Below, piece after piece: positions 1 through 9,700 of a stretch of DNA of 63,685 bases (positions within the stretch are counted from its first letter, which is position 1; each line of letters starts with the position of its first letter). This stretch comes from Lachnospiraceae bacterium (GTDB taxonomy: Bacteria > Bacillota > Clostridia > Lachnospirales > Lachnospiraceae): contig JAJQEO010000081.1 of the NCBI GenBank assembly GCA_021201665.1, positions 16,330-80,014 on the forward strand. Direction: 5' to 3'. The notes under the pieces were generated by a model. The model was not told the DNA's origin, did not search any database, and was given only the letters and a program-made list of their open reading frames with translations. The position numbers and the translations under genes were made by a program.

Positions 1-689
1 CCGGTCTGCATTTTCCCTGAAGAGGAGAAATAATACCGATAACCGTTAATCTTAACAAGCCCCGTGGCCGCGGCTCCCTTCGGGATCGGGTCATGCGCGG
101 ATTTATAGAAATACCAGGTCTTTTTGTTCCAGGTCACCCAGCCGGTCTGCATGACTCCCTCTTCGTCAAAATAATAGCGGTAGCCGCCGATCTTGACGAC
201 GGCGTCAGCCACCATCGCTTTCGCGGGAATGGAACCGTGCGCGCTTTTATAAAAGTAGTAAGTCTTTTTGCCGATCGTCACCCATCCGCCCGTTTTCACG
301 GAATTCACATAATAATAGGTATAACCGTCGCTCTCTGTCACAAGACCATTCAGAAGCTGCTCCCCAGAATCGGTCGATGTCCCGGCGGATGAATCAGTGG
401 TTATATCCGCAGATGAGTCAGTGGTTGTCCCTGCGGATGAGTCAGTGGTTGTCCCCGTAGATGTGTCAGTGGTTGTCCCTGCGGATGAATCACTGGTTGC
501 CCCTGCGGATGAATCTGAGGAATCGCTGCCGGACGCATCGTCCGCGACGAATGACGAGCCGCTGCCGAATGTATCCTCCGCGGCAAATGACAAATCGCTG
601 CCAAATGCCAGTGACAAAAGTGCAGCCATCACCAGTGTCACGAATAAAAGCTTCCATGCCCTCTTCCCTGTTCTCTTTCCCGTTTTCAT
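1..689 (-). CDS. secreted cell-wall-binding repeat protein (3' end outside window)
   Basis: Starts at ATG 689-687 behind an AGGGAGGT ribosome site and stays open to the window edge, so at least 229 residues are seen and the C-terminus is missing. Residues 1-33 form a signal peptide: basic GKRTGKR, a hydrophobic core, then a likely cut after LSFA. Residues 34-105 are a Ser/Thr/Asp-rich linker made of GTTTDSSA-like octapeptides. From about residue 112 come choline-binding-type wall repeats with the usual aromatic pattern (DGYTYYYV, GGWVTIGKKTYYFY, GGYRYYFDEEG, MQTGWV). Such repeats hold surface enzymes or adhesins on wall polymers. The enzymatic domain, if there is one, lies beyond the left edge, so the function is unknown. 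Confidence 0.85.
   Translation of the reverse strand, partial: MKTGKRTGKRAWKLLFVTLVMAALLSLAFGSDLSFAAEDTFGSGSSFVADDASGSDSSDSSAGATSDSSAGTTTDTSTGTTTDSSAGTTTDSSADITTDSSAGTSTDSGEQLLNGLVTESDGYTYYYVNSVKTGGWVTIGKKTYYFYKSAHGSIPAKAMVADAVVKIGGYRYYFDEEGVMQTGWVTWNKKTWYFYKSAHDPIPKGAAATGLVKINGYRYYFSSSGKMQT
386..514 (-). repeat. 24-bp imperfect tandem repeats coding the Ser/Thr linker
   Basis: About five copies of a 24-bp unit (plus-strand core GATGAATCAGTGGTTGTCCC) encode GTTTDSSA-like octapeptides. The period is a multiple of three, so copy-number change only lengthens or shortens the surface linker. Confidence 0.8.
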
Positions 690-813
690 AATACCTCCCT
701 TGTCATGCCCTGTTTTTTCCGACCAGGAGCTGTCTGCTGATGTCCGCCGATTGCTGTAAAAACATTCTGCCAGCCAGAAGAATGTGATCTTTTTATGAAT
801 TTTTTACGAATTT

Positions 814-842
814 AACATAGCACAGGGTACCGTTTTTTTCAA
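814..842 (-). promoter_or_regulatory. sigma-A-type promoter of the wall-binding protein
   Basis: On the minus strand TTGAAA (842-837) and TATGTT (819-814) are separated by 17 bp, about 125 bp upstream of the ATG at 689. The position and spacing fit; the -10 matches four of six bases. Confidence 0.5.
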
Positions 843-900
843 GAGAAGTCTTAAGAATCCTTTAAATTCTTTCGCTTAAATTCTTTCTGGAATGATGTTC

Positions 901-929
901 TTTTCATTTTCTTTCTCTGGTGCTATAAT
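901..929 (+). promoter_or_regulatory. promoter of the first MATE gene
   Basis: TTTTCA (901-906), a 17-bp spacer and a perfect TATAAT (924-929). It lies inside the longest possible reading frame of the MATE gene, which argues against any start before 929. Confidence 0.55.
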
Positions 930-1040
930 TCTCACGCACGACAAAATAATGCGCACAGGCTTTAAAAATCAGGCCGTTGGCACTGTCCAAACAGGGTTAT
1001 CCATCTGGCGGTCGGTCATAAAATCAAAGACTTGGCTGAG

Positions 1041-1106
1041 CGGAAAATTCATAAAATCGCAGAAGCATTTGTCCGGAAAATTTATAAAATCACAGAAGCA
1101 TCTCTC
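1041..1106 (+). repeat. 33-bp tandem duplication in the MATE leader
   Basis: Two adjacent 33-bp copies (1041-1073 and 1074-1106) begin CGGAAAATT and differ at a few bases. A third, weaker copy precedes them. They sit between the promoter and the ribosome site of the MATE gene and are probably untranslated. Confidence 0.7.
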
Positions 1107-1122
1107 TGGAGGAAATATAGAT

Positions 1123-2511
1123 ATGCAGCAAATGGAGGAAAATAAACAGGATAGACAGCATATGGGAGGAACTAAGCAGCGGGATTTTTCATCCGGCAAA
1201 ATGTGGAAAATTATCACGGCGCAGGCGGTGCCTCTGACGGTCGCCCAGCTGGTACAGCTTTTATACAACATCGTAGACCGCCTCTATATCGGGCATCTGC
1301 CGGAAGTCGGCCCTCTGGCGCTGACAGGAGTCGGCGTCACCTTTCCGATCACGACTCTGATCCTGGCCTTTGCCAATCTGTTCGGGACTGGCGGCGCACC
1401 TTTATTTTCAATTGCCAGAGGCGCTAAAAACGAAGATAAGGCCCATGTCATCATGGGAAATGTCTTTACCATGATTTTAATTGCCTCCATGGTAATCATG
1501 AGCTTCTGCATGATTTTGCGGGTACCCATGCTTTACCTGTTCGGCGCAAGTGACGCGACCATCGTCTATGCGGAGAGTTATTTACGGATCTATCTCTTCG
1601 GCGTCCTTTTTTCCATGATCGTCACCGGGATGAACGGTTTTATCAGTGCGCTCGGATTTCCGCGGACAGCGATGTGGACGACCGTGATCGGTGCCGTGCT
1701 GAACCTGATTCTCGATCCGATTTTTATTTTCGGACTTTCTATGGGAGTCGAGGGCGCAGCAACCGCTACTGTGATCAGCCAGTGCGTGTCCGCCGTCTGG
1801 GTGATGCACTTCCTGATTGCAGGAAAGACAGATCTGACGCTGCGGCTTTCCTGTATGAAGCTGAAAGGAAGGGTGGTTCTCGATGTGATCGGCCTGGGCG
1901 TGAGCGGCTTCATGCAGCAGGCGACGAACTGTGTTGTGCAGATTGTGTGCAACGTGACATTGCAAAATTATGGCGGGGATCTGTATGTGGGGATTATGAC
2001 CATCATCAACAGCATCCGTGAAATCGCGTCTCTGCCGGTGACCGGCATCAGCAGCGGCGGCCAGCCGGTGCTGGGCTACAATTATGGGGCAAAGCAGCCA
2101 GAACGGGTGAAAGAGGGCATCCGTTTCATGGCACTGATGGGTGTCGCATACACAGCTTTGATGTGGCTGGTGATCGAGCTGTTTCCCTCTGCCTTTATCC
2201 GGATTTTCTCAGACGACGCGCAGACGATCGCGTATGGAATACACGCAGTGCGCCTTTACTTCCTCGGTTTTGTCTTTATGAGTCTGCAGTTCATGGGGCA
2301 GTCCACCTTCGTCGGACTGGGAAAGGCCAAAAGAGCCGTATTCTTTTCGATTTTGCGCAAGATCGTCATCGTAGTGCCGCTCACCATTGCTCTGCCGATG
2401 CTCGCGGGACTGGGGACGGACGGCGTATTCCTCGCGGAGCCTATCTCCAATCTGATCGGCGGGCTGGCATGCTTTGTGACCATGTATGTTACGCTTTATC
2501 GGAAGCTGTAA
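1123..2511 (+). CDS. MATE-family multidrug/sodium antiporter
   Basis: Predicted 462-residue inner-membrane exporter of the MATE (DinF/NorM-like) superfamily, expected to expel cationic drugs or metabolites using a sodium or proton gradient. The ATG at 1123 is chosen because GGAGG (1108-1112) precedes it and the length matches the family. An in-frame ATG at 892 would start upstream of the likely promoter. After a basic N-terminus the protein has about twelve hydrophobic segments in two halves. Typical MATE stretches are visible, such as VPLTVAQLVQLLYNIVDR, LDPIFIFG and SGGQPVLGYNYGAK. It stands alone between oppositely oriented genes. The substrate cannot be told from sequence. Confidence 0.9.
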   Translation: MQQMEENKQDRQHMGGTKQRDFSSGKMWKIITAQAVPLTVAQLVQLLYNIVDRLYIGHLPEVGPLALTGVGVTFPITTLILAFANLFGTGGAPLFSIARGAKNEDKAHVIMGNVFTMILIASMVIMSFCMILRVPMLYLFGASDATIVYAESYLRIYLFGVLFSMIVTGMNGFISALGFPRTAMWTTVIGAVLNLILDPIFIFGLSMGVEGAATATVISQCVSAVWVMHFLIAGKTDLTLRLSCMKLKGRVVLDVIGLGVSGFMQQATNCVVQIVCNVTLQNYGGDLYVGIMTIINSIREIASLPVTGISSGGQPVLGYNYGAKQPERVKEGIRFMALMGVAYTALMWLVIELFPSAFIRIFSDDAQTIAYGIHAVRLYFLGFVFMSLQFMGQSTFVGLGKAKRAVFFSILRKIVIVVPLTIALPMLAGLGTDGVFLAEPISNLIGGLACFVTMYVTLYRKL

Positions 2512-2593
2512 CAGTGCTCTGTAATGGCACTATTTCGGTCTTGGAGCTGCGGAAGCATTATCTGTAATTGTTCAGTACCTTCTACAGTTACCA

Positions 2594-4534
2594 TTATTTT
2601 TCTTTTTTCTGAATCACCTTGTCCGCGCTTCTGGCGCGTTCCTGCGCGGCAAGCTCCAGCGCGGCCGCGATTACCTTATCCATATCATAGTACTGATAGG
2701 AAGCCAGCCGTCCGCCAAAAAGGACGTTTTTCTCCCGGTCGGCCAGCTCGCGGTATTTTTCGTAGAGCTCGTTATTTTTCTCATCATTCACCGGATAGTA
2801 CGGCTCCATCCCCGGGTGCCATTCCTCCGAATATTCCCTGGAGATGATGGTGTAATCCTTCGGATTCTCCTGCTCTGCCTCCGGTTCGAAATGCTTGTGC
2901 TCGATCACACGGGTATAGGGAACCTCCTGGTCTGTATAATTGATCACCGCGTTTCCCTGATAGTTGGACTCCTCCACACGTTCCGTCTCAAAGCGGACAC
3001 TGCGGTATTCCAGATGTCCGTAGCAGAAGTCGAAGTACTCATCGATCATGCCCGTATACAGTACCCGGTCATACATATCCGGATGCTCTTTGCGGTAGTC
3101 AAAGAAATCCGTATCTGTCATCACATCGATGTTTTCAAGGAGCTTCTCCACGAGGCCGGTATAGCCCCCGAGCGGAATCCCCTGGAATGGGTCGTTGAAA
3201 TAATTATTATCATAGGTAAACCGCAGCGGCAACCGTTGGATGATAAACGCCGGGAGATCCCTGCACTCACGCCCCCACTGCTTCTGTGTGTAGCCCTTGA
3301 TCAGCTTTTCGTACACGTCCGGCCCTACCAGGGAAAGCGCCTGCTCCTCCAGGTTCTTCGGCTCAGTGATATGAAGATCCGCGATCTGAGATGCAATCTT
3401 GTCCTTAACCTCCTGCGGCTTTTTCAAACCCCACAGGCGGCTGAAGGTATTCATGTTAAACGGAAGGTTGTAGATCTCATCCTTATACACCGCCATCGGG
3501 GAATTGATATAATGGTTAAATTTCACCATCCGGTTTACATATTTCCAGACCTTTTCATCATCGGTGTGGAAAATATGTGCGCCATATTTATGCACCTGGA
3601 TGCCGTCCACATCCTCCGTGTAAACATTTCCGCCAATATGGTCTCTTTTGTCAATCACAAGGCAGCGCTTTCCGGCCTTTGTCATCTGACGGGCAAATAC
3701 CGCGCCAAAAAGTCCGGCCCCGACGACCAGATAATCATATTTTCTGTTAAGCCGTCTCAGTTTTTCCCGTCTTGCAGCCTTGCGTGCACGCGTCTTTTCC
3801 TCCTGCTCCTCTTTGTAAGCGTCGCAGACCTCCTGCGCCTCGCCGATCATGCGCATTTTCCCCTGGTCGATCCAGATCGCATGGTCGCAGAGATCCTTCA
3901 CCGATTCCACATTGTGTGAGACGTAAAGAAGCGTCGTGCCGCCGGAGAGCATCTGCTGCATCCGCTCATTGCACTTCCGGCGGAAACGGATATCCCCGAC
4001 CTCCAGTACCTCATCCACGATCAGGATGTCCGGATCCACCACCGTCGCCACGGCAAAACCAAGCCTCGCTTTCATACCGGAGGAAAAATTCTTCAGGGGC
4101 GAATCGAGGAACTTCTGCAGCTCTGCAAATTCGACAATTTCGTCAAAATGTTCTTCCATAAACTCCCGCGAATGCCCGAGGACCAGGCCGTTCAGATAAA
4201 TATTCTCGCGGGCTGTCAGATCCTTGTCAAACCCGGCTCCGAGTTCAATCAGCGGCGAAATCTTTCCCGTTACCTTTATAGACCCTTTGTAGGGCTTCAA
4301 AATGCCGCTGACAGCCTTGAGCAAGGTGGATTTCCCGCAGCCGTTCACTCCGACCAGCCCCCAGGCCTCACCTTTTTTCACCTGGAAGCTGATATCCTGC
4401 AGCGCCAGAAATTCCTGGAACAGCAGCTGGCGCTTTACCAGCTTGATCGCGTATTCCTTAAGATTGTCTACCTTCTCGCTCGCCAGATTAAAGCGGATTG
4501 TCAGACTATCGACATCGATGACTGTTTTACTCAT
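2594..4534 (-). CDS. fusion of Wzt/TagH-type ABC ATPase and UDP-galactopyranose mutase
   Basis: One 646-residue frame joins two proteins normally encoded apart. Residues 1-240 are an ABC ATPase of the polysaccharide/teichoic-acid exporter type: Walker A GVNGCGKST (62-70), signature SSGMK (151-155), Walker B ILIVDE (170-175), switch His207. A charged linker (241-263) leads to UDP-galactopyranose mutase: dinucleotide motif GAGLFG (272-277), then conserved stretches such as HKYGAHIFHT, GYTQKQWG and FGGRLASYQYYDMD. Mutases make UDP-galactofuranose from UDP-galactopyranose. The partner permease is the next upstream gene, so galactofuranose supply may be tied physically to export of a galactofuranose-containing glycan (inference). 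The start at 4534 follows GAGGAACGAAT; the TTG at 4555 lacks a ribosome site. No stop or frameshift is seen at the junction. Confidence 0.9.
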   Translation of the reverse strand: MSKTVIDVDSLTIRFNLASEKVDNLKEYAIKLVKRQLLFQEFLALQDISFQVKKGEAWGLVGVNGCGKSTLLKAVSGILKPYKGSIKVTGKISPLIELGAGFDKDLTARENIYLNGLVLGHSREFMEEHFDEIVEFAELQKFLDSPLKNFSSGMKARLGFAVATVVDPDILIVDEVLEVGDIRFRRKCNERMQQMLSGGTTLLYVSHNVESVKDLCDHAIWIDQGKMRMIGEAQEVCDAYKEEQEEKTRARKAARREKLRRLNRKYDYLVVGAGLFGAVFARQMTKAGKRCLVIDKRDHIGGNVYTEDVDGIQVHKYGAHIFHTDDEKVWKYVNRMVKFNHYINSPMAVYKDEIYNLPFNMNTFSRLWGLKKPQEVKDKIASQIADLHITEPKNLEEQALSLVGPDVYEKLIKGYTQKQWGRECRDLPAFIIQRLPLRFTYDNNYFNDPFQGIPLGGYTGLVEKLLENIDVMTDTDFFDYRKEHPDMYDRVLYTGMIDEYFDFCYGHLEYRSVRFETERVEESNYQGNAVINYTDQEVPYTRVIEHKHFEPEAEQENPKDYTIISREYSEEWHPGMEPYYPVNDEKNNELYEKYRELADREKNVLFGGRLASYQYYDMDKVIAAALELAAQERARSADKVIQKKEK

Positions 4535-4614
4535 ATTCGTTCCTCTGTTCTGCAATGCGGCCAGGATTCTGCCATATTTTTGATACGCAGAAGAAACCAG
4601 CCTTTTTTATTCCC

Positions 4615-4742
4615 CTAACCCGGATAAACCGGAACCGAAATTTTGCCATTTAGCGTAAAAAATCGTTTTTAAGTGCCTGACCCAGATAACCCGGGATCAA
4701 AACCTTTGGCATTTTGCGCAGGAAATCGTTTTAAGTGCCTGA
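4615..4742 (-). repeat. two copies of a ~65-bp dispersed intergenic repeat
   Basis: Two adjacent copies (4615-4680 and 4678-4742) run from a GATAAAC/GATAACC block to the shared tail AAATCGTTTT..AAGTGCCTGA. A third copy with the same ends is at 17489-17561. It lies between the permease and ATPase-mutase genes and contains no ORF. Confidence 0.6.
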
Positions 4743-4772
4743 TATACGTAAAGAAACTGTTTTTCGTATTTC

Positions 4773-5561
4773 TCAAATATACAGAATAAACCGGTCCTTC
4801 GACCTCTGGAAGCTCCAGGCACCAATCAAAAGCATCAGAAAGGCGATCAGCCAGCCACCCCAGAAGATCCTGGGACCAGGTATATTGCCGTAATACACGA
4901 TATCGCGAAACTGTCCTACATAATAATACAACGGATTGAAGGCTTTGATAAAAAGCTGCAGATTGGCCGGAAGCCTCGTGATTTCATACAAAATCGGCGT
5001 CATATACAGCAGCGCCCGCAAAACCGCGTCATAAATATGCTCTGTATCGCGGAAAAACACGTTAAACTGTGCCAGGAAGAAGCCAAGCCCGCAGCAAAAA
5101 ATGTAAATCTGTATGACGACGACCGGAATCAGAATCAGCGTCCAGTAAAATTCCGCGCCGGTAATCACCATGACAATAAACAGTGCTCCAAAGGACAAAA
5201 CCATATCCACCATACAGCTTGTCACCTTTGACAGCGTAAAAATATACTTCGGTATACTGACCTTCTTCATCAGCGACGCATTTCCCGTCACGGACTTCAT
5301 CGCACCTTTCGTGCTCGCGCTCAGGAAATCATACATCATACGGCCCGAAAGCAGGAACACCGGATAATTCTCAATATTCTTGCCCAGAAGATTGGTAAAC
5401 ACAATCACCCAGACCATCATCAGCAGCAGTGGCTGCAGAATCGTCCAGAGGTATCCAAGAAAGCTGCGCCGGTATTTCAGCTTTATATCACGGCTGACCA
5501 GCTCCAGGATCAGATCCTTGTATTTAAACAGTGTATTGATACGGTATTTTAAGAGCTTCAT
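4773..5561 (-). CDS. ABC-2 polysaccharide export permease (Wzm/TagG type)
   Basis: A 262-residue membrane protein with six predicted helices, the length usual for Wzm/TagG permeases. It begins KLLKYRINTLFKYKDLILEL and carries the family block KLKYRRSFLGYLWTILQPL near residues 27-46, followed by hydrophobic segments and an aromatic C-terminus. It should form the channel moving an undecaprenyl-linked glycan across the membrane, powered by the ATPase domain of the next gene (gap 238 bp, holding two dispersed repeats). The ATG at 5561 is preceded by GGGGAGG; a longer frame to 5642 would add a non-membrane segment without a ribosome site. Confidence 0.88.
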   Translation of the reverse strand: MKLLKYRINTLFKYKDLILELVSRDIKLKYRRSFLGYLWTILQPLLLMMVWVIVFTNLLGKNIENYPVFLLSGRMMYDFLSASTKGAMKSVTGNASLMKKVSIPKYIFTLSKVTSCMVDMVLSFGALFIVMVITGAEFYWTLILIPVVVIQIYIFCCGLGFFLAQFNVFFRDTEHIYDAVLRALLYMTPILYEITRLPANLQLFIKAFNPLYYYVGQFRDIVYYGNIPGPRIFWGGWLIAFLMLLIGAWSFQRSKDRFILYI

Positions 5562-5582
5562 CTTAGCCTCCCCTTTATATCC

Positions 5583-5674
5583 GTGCAGTGAGTGAAATAT
5601 TTGACTGCACGTTTCCAGTCGGCAAAACAGAAGGTCACACATAACTAACCGTAAAGGTACCGGACAGTACCTTT
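5583..5674. promoter_or_regulatory. two inverted repeats upstream of the export operon
   Basis: GTGCAGT (5583-5589) pairs with ACTGCAC (5604-5610). AAAGGTAC (5653-5660) pairs perfectly with GTACCTTT (5667-5674) across 6 bp. Both lie between the export operon and the terminator of the gene upstream, where an operator or leader structure would be expected. No regulator can be assigned. Confidence 0.35.
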
Positions 5675-5792
5675 CTCTCTTCCCGGCTGTCAGACAAGCC
5701 GTATTTTAGCACATCCACAGTATCATTTCAACCATAGAATCTGCCATGACAGATAAATGCCAAAACGCCAAATGCACAGCCTTGTGTATGAC

Positions 5793-5824
5793 AGAAAAGG
5801 CTCCCGCCATCCCGGTCGGGAGCC
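5793..5824 (-). terminator. rho-independent terminator of the cytidylate-kinase-like gene
   Basis: On the minus strand GGCTCCCG (5824-5817) pairs with CGGGAGCC (5806-5799), followed by TTTTCTGT. It lies 42 bp after the stop codon at 5866. Confidence 0.85.
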
Positions 5825-5865
5825 CCATACACTGTCTTATAAAGCATGCATAATCACAGGTTATT

Positions 5866-6477
5866 TCACAGCAGTCCGCGGTGCCGGATGTAGCTCTCAA
5901 TCAGATCCACGCTGCCGTCAATCCCGATTGAACTGCTGTCGAGACAGAGGTTGTAGCCGACCGCCGCGCCCCACTTTTTCTCCGACTGGAAATTGTAGTA
6001 GCTCGCGCGCTTTTTGTCTGTCTTCACAAGCATATCCCGCACCTTCGCGTCTGGAAGATGGTACTCGGCCGCAATACGCTCCGCGCGGAAATCATCGTCT
6101 GCGTGGATAAACACGCTGACCAGCTCTGGAACATCTCTCAGGATATAGTCCGCGCAGCGTCCGACGATCACGCACGAGGTCTCGCCGAGCTGTTTGATGG
6201 TGTCATAGTTTGCCTGGTAAATCTGCTGATCGAGTGTCGGTCCGGTATACATTGCCGAAGGATAAACATCCATCACAATGGAATACAAAAGACTGTTTGT
6301 CGGTTTCTCATCATAGCTTTCCAGTACCTTTTCGCATAGTCCGCTCTGTTTCGCGATGACCTTGATCAGCTCCTTGTCATAAAACTTGATCCCGAGCTTT
6401 TTGGAGAGCTTCTCCCCGATCTCGTGCCCGCCGCTGCCAAACTGGCGTCCAATTGCAACTACTACTTTTTTTGCCAT
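5866..6477 (-). CDS. cytidylate-kinase-like P-loop protein
   Basis: A 203-residue member of the cytidylate-kinase-like (Cytidylate_kin2-type) family. It opens KKVVVAIGRQFGSGG, with glycine-rich GRQFGSGGHEIG near residues 11-22 as the nucleotide loop. It continues through YDKELI, a Cys-containing VIVGRCADYIL block and an Arg-rich RAERIAAEY segment. True Cmk converts CMP to CDP; these short relatives are common in Clostridia and their substrate is not settled, so no symbol is given. The ATG at 6477 follows AGGAGGTGC. A strong terminator ends the unit, and the gene upstream is separated by a GC-rich hairpin, so it may be monocistronic. Confidence 0.8.
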   Translation of the reverse strand: MAKKVVVAIGRQFGSGGHEIGEKLSKKLGIKFYDKELIKVIAKQSGLCEKVLESYDEKPTNSLLYSIVMDVYPSAMYTGPTLDQQIYQANYDTIKQLGETSCVIVGRCADYILRDVPELVSVFIHADDDFRAERIAAEYHLPDAKVRDMLVKTDKKRASYYNFQSEKKWGAAVGYNLCLDSSSIGIDGSVDLIESYIRHRGLL

Positions 6478-6576
6478 AAAAAGCACCTCCTTTATATTAG
6501 ATTGTAACGCTACCTCGCTGCCGCTTCGGCGGATATCCCGCCCAAAGGGCGAGGATGCCCCCGGCGAGGGCAGGAC

Positions 6577-6616
6577 GCGCCGTCCATTTAAAGAACGCTG
6601 CGCGTTGGGACGGCGC
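6577..6616. other. GC-rich hairpin between the kinase-like and TPR/AAA+ genes
   Basis: GCGCCGTCC (6577-6585) pairs with GGACGGCGC (6608-6616) around a loop that holds its own ACGC/GCGT stem. No T-run follows on either strand, so it is not a standard terminator. The rest of 6478-6736 shows no gene. Confidence 0.5.
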
Positions 6617-6736
6617 TGCAGTCAGTGATCCCGTACTCAGTGGTTCGCGGGCAAACGCCCACATCTGCTTCCCGAACCCTGTTCACTGCATGATTCACTT
6701 AAAATCCCTCGCAGACAAAAATTTCCGCATAATCCA

Positions 6737-9700
6737 TCATTTAAAGTCCTTCGCAAAAAGTACCACATAATCGTTCTCGTTGTAGCGCTTCTTCCCCATC
6801 GTCATTTTCCGCATAAATTTATTGGAATGGCGGATTGCCTTGTCTACGAGCTCCACAATGTCGATGATGGACATCGGTGTCTCGGCGGATGCCGCCGCCG
6901 CGATCTTCTGCGCGATCGCTTCGTAACCATCCTCGCTGATCGCATAGTCAAGCTCCTTCGCATGACATCCCGCGAACATTTTCAGTTCGTCCGCTGTATA
7001 TACCGGCAAATAAATCTGAGCGGTGAATTTCATCGTAAAACGCGGATGCTCCATCAGCAGATCATGTACGTACCGCTGCTCGTCTTCCAGAATCACGATC
7101 AGTCCGTCTGTGCGGAATTCCATCGCAGTCGTCATCTGCTCCACGGTATTGTCATTCAGGTCCCCGGCCTCCTCGACAATCAGGATGCCTCCCGCAATCT
7201 TCGCGATCGTAGCAGCGATGTCTCTGCGGTTGAGATCAGCCGCGTAAATCTTTGCCATTTTGGCTGATTTCTGTCCCTTTTCCTGCGCAATCGCCCGTGC
7301 GATGGCAACTGCCAGTGTCGTCTTGCCTGAGCCATGCGCGCCAAAGATCAGCAGGTTCCCTGTGCGGGATGTCCGGTCTGTGCCCTTGGCCAGAGCCTGA
7401 AGAATCGCGTTCGCGATCTGATCCTCCAGTCCGTCTATTTCCGTGAATCCTTTAAATAAGCCTCGCAGATGAGGTTCAAGCGTGAGCGGGTCATCATAGT
7501 ACTCCTCGTATTCTTCCTCCGGGCCGTCCGAATCTACTCTCTCTGAAAGTTCTCCCGATGTCCCCTCCGTACCCGCTGTTCCTTCCGGGAATGCTCCTGA
7601 CGATCCCGCCGGACCTGCTGTTCCCTTCAGGGATGCTTCATCCGAAGCCGTCCCTCGAGCCTGTACCGCAGCATCCGATACAGGCCATTGAGCCGATCTC
7701 CCGGCGGACGCCGCTATTTTCTGTCCATACGCCGGATCCTTCGAAGCCGTCAGCCGACTCTGTGCAGCAGGTGTTTCCTCTGCCGCCAGTGCTGCCTCCT
7801 GACGTGCAGCGGATGCTTCCTCTGCCGTCAGTGCCGCTTCCTGCCGTGCAGCGGGTGCTTCCTCTGCCGTCAGTGCCGCTTCCTGCCGTGCAGCGGGTGC
7901 TTCCTCTGCCGTCAGTGCCGCTTCCTGCCGTGCAGCGGGTGCTTCCTCCACCGCCGGCACTGCTTCCTGCCGCACGGTGTCCGTTCCATCCTCGCTGCCT
8001 GGCAAAATGCCGCCGTGCGCGTATGCCCGGGAAATCTCTTCCGCCGGAATCCGAATCGTCCTGGAGGCCATCATCTCCTGGCGGGCCGCTTCCAGCAGGT
8101 CTTCCTTCGGATTGACAATCCTGCGTGTCGCGCCAAGAGCCTGATCCTGCGCATAAGCAGGCAGAGCGCCTCTGTTCCTCATTAATTTCTCTGGATTGCT
8201 GGAGTATTGTAAGGCCTCACGCTGCCCCTCAGTCAATTCCTCTGCCGCAGCCGCGGCAATTGTCCTGGCCGTTGATGCTTTCACAGGCTGACGTGGCGCT
8301 GGATCCCCTGCGACGGGCGTTTCCTCTGCGGCCGATGCTGTCGGCTGGTATACTGCACAGTCTGGCAGCTGTGTCTCTATTACGGCTGGCGAAGTTGGCT
8401 GCGACGCTGCATCTTTTGCTGAACGCACCTTCGTTGCAGGCTGCGTCGGTTGGGAAGCTGCAGTCTCCGACGGTCGCGCCTCTGCTGTAACCGGTGCCGT
8501 TGCCCGGGACACCACACTGTCTGTCGGCTGTACCTCTGTTACTGCTGGTGAAGTTGGCTGAGTTACAGCACTTTCTGCCTCTGCAAGTCGTGCTTCCGAT
8601 GTGGCTGCCTCCATCGGCTGAATTACAGTATCTTCTGCCGGGCGCGTCTCCCCTCCGCCTATCGGCTGTGTTTCCGCTTCTCCTGCGGCTGCCGCCTGCG
8701 CCTCTTCTTCTCTCTGGGCGCGGGCTGCTGCAGCCGCCTGTCTTCCCTTCTCTCCCATCGAAAGGAGAATATCATCAATGGAAAGTCTCCCTGCGGTCGG
8801 CTCTGGTTCCTTTCTCCTGGAAGCTTCCTGAACCGGACGAAGATGTTCCTCTACCGCGGCCGGTACATCATCCTCATCCATTTCCGGTTTCCTCGCCACG
8901 CCGGAAATCACCCTTCTCACACTCCTGGCCAGCTCCACCTGAAGCTCCTCGTCATCCGTACTGTCCGGAATATCCGGCTCGTAAAGAGACTCATCCTCTA
9001 TATCCGGCACTGGCGCAACCGCCGAAGCCGCGTGACCGCTCCGTTGTGCATCTCTATCCGGCGCAGTTCCCGATGAGAATCCTCCAGGCACAGCAGTGCC
9101 AGTTGAACCCGCTCGTCCCGTAGCAGTGCCTGCCGCACCTGATCGTCCCGCGGCAGCCTCCGCCGGCTGTTCATTCTTCTCTTTTTCTGCCTTACGGGCA
9201 GAAATTTCTCCCGCGATCTCTTTCTCTGTCTGAGCAATGATATTTTCCGCAATTACCTCGTCATCCGCCTCGCCGGAAGGCTGCGCAAGAGTCGTCTCCT
9301 CATCGGAGTCATCAAAATAATCGCTCTGCGCTTCCTCCTGCAGGCATACCTCGTAAATCTGCTGCTGCTTTGGAGTAAGCACTGCATAGCGTTTCTTAAG
9401 CTCCAGGGCTTTCTTTACATATTTGCCCGAATGGAACCACAGAACCAGGTCATCACAGGTCGCCAGGCACTTTTGGATCTGACCCGCCTGCTGATAGACG
9501 GTAGCCAGCTCATAGGCCCAGCGCTCGGTGTATTCCTGTCTCAGGTATTCCTCCAGGATAGGGATCAGGTCCTGCGGAGCACTGCCTCTTCCCTTGTATA
9601 TCATATATTTTAATACGTAACGGTTATTATCATGCGGAGCTGCCTGTACATATTCTGAATAATATTCCAGTGCCTCGTCGTACTGTCCCAGTGCCGTCGT

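Noticed and set aside
892..1122. Upstream extension of the first MATE protein from ATG 892
   Set aside because: It would start before the likely -10 box, include 33-bp repeats and add 77 residues absent from the family; GGAGG supports ATG 1123.
7762..7971. 42-bp direct repeats as a CRISPR array
   Set aside because: The units are contiguous with no unique spacers and are in frame within a coding sequence; no cas gene is present.
7558..9123. Long plus-strand Pro/Leu/Ser-rich frames over the TPR/AAA+ gene
   Set aside because: They are the antisense of an Ala/Glu/Gln-rich repetitive coding region and have no ribosome sites or family motifs.
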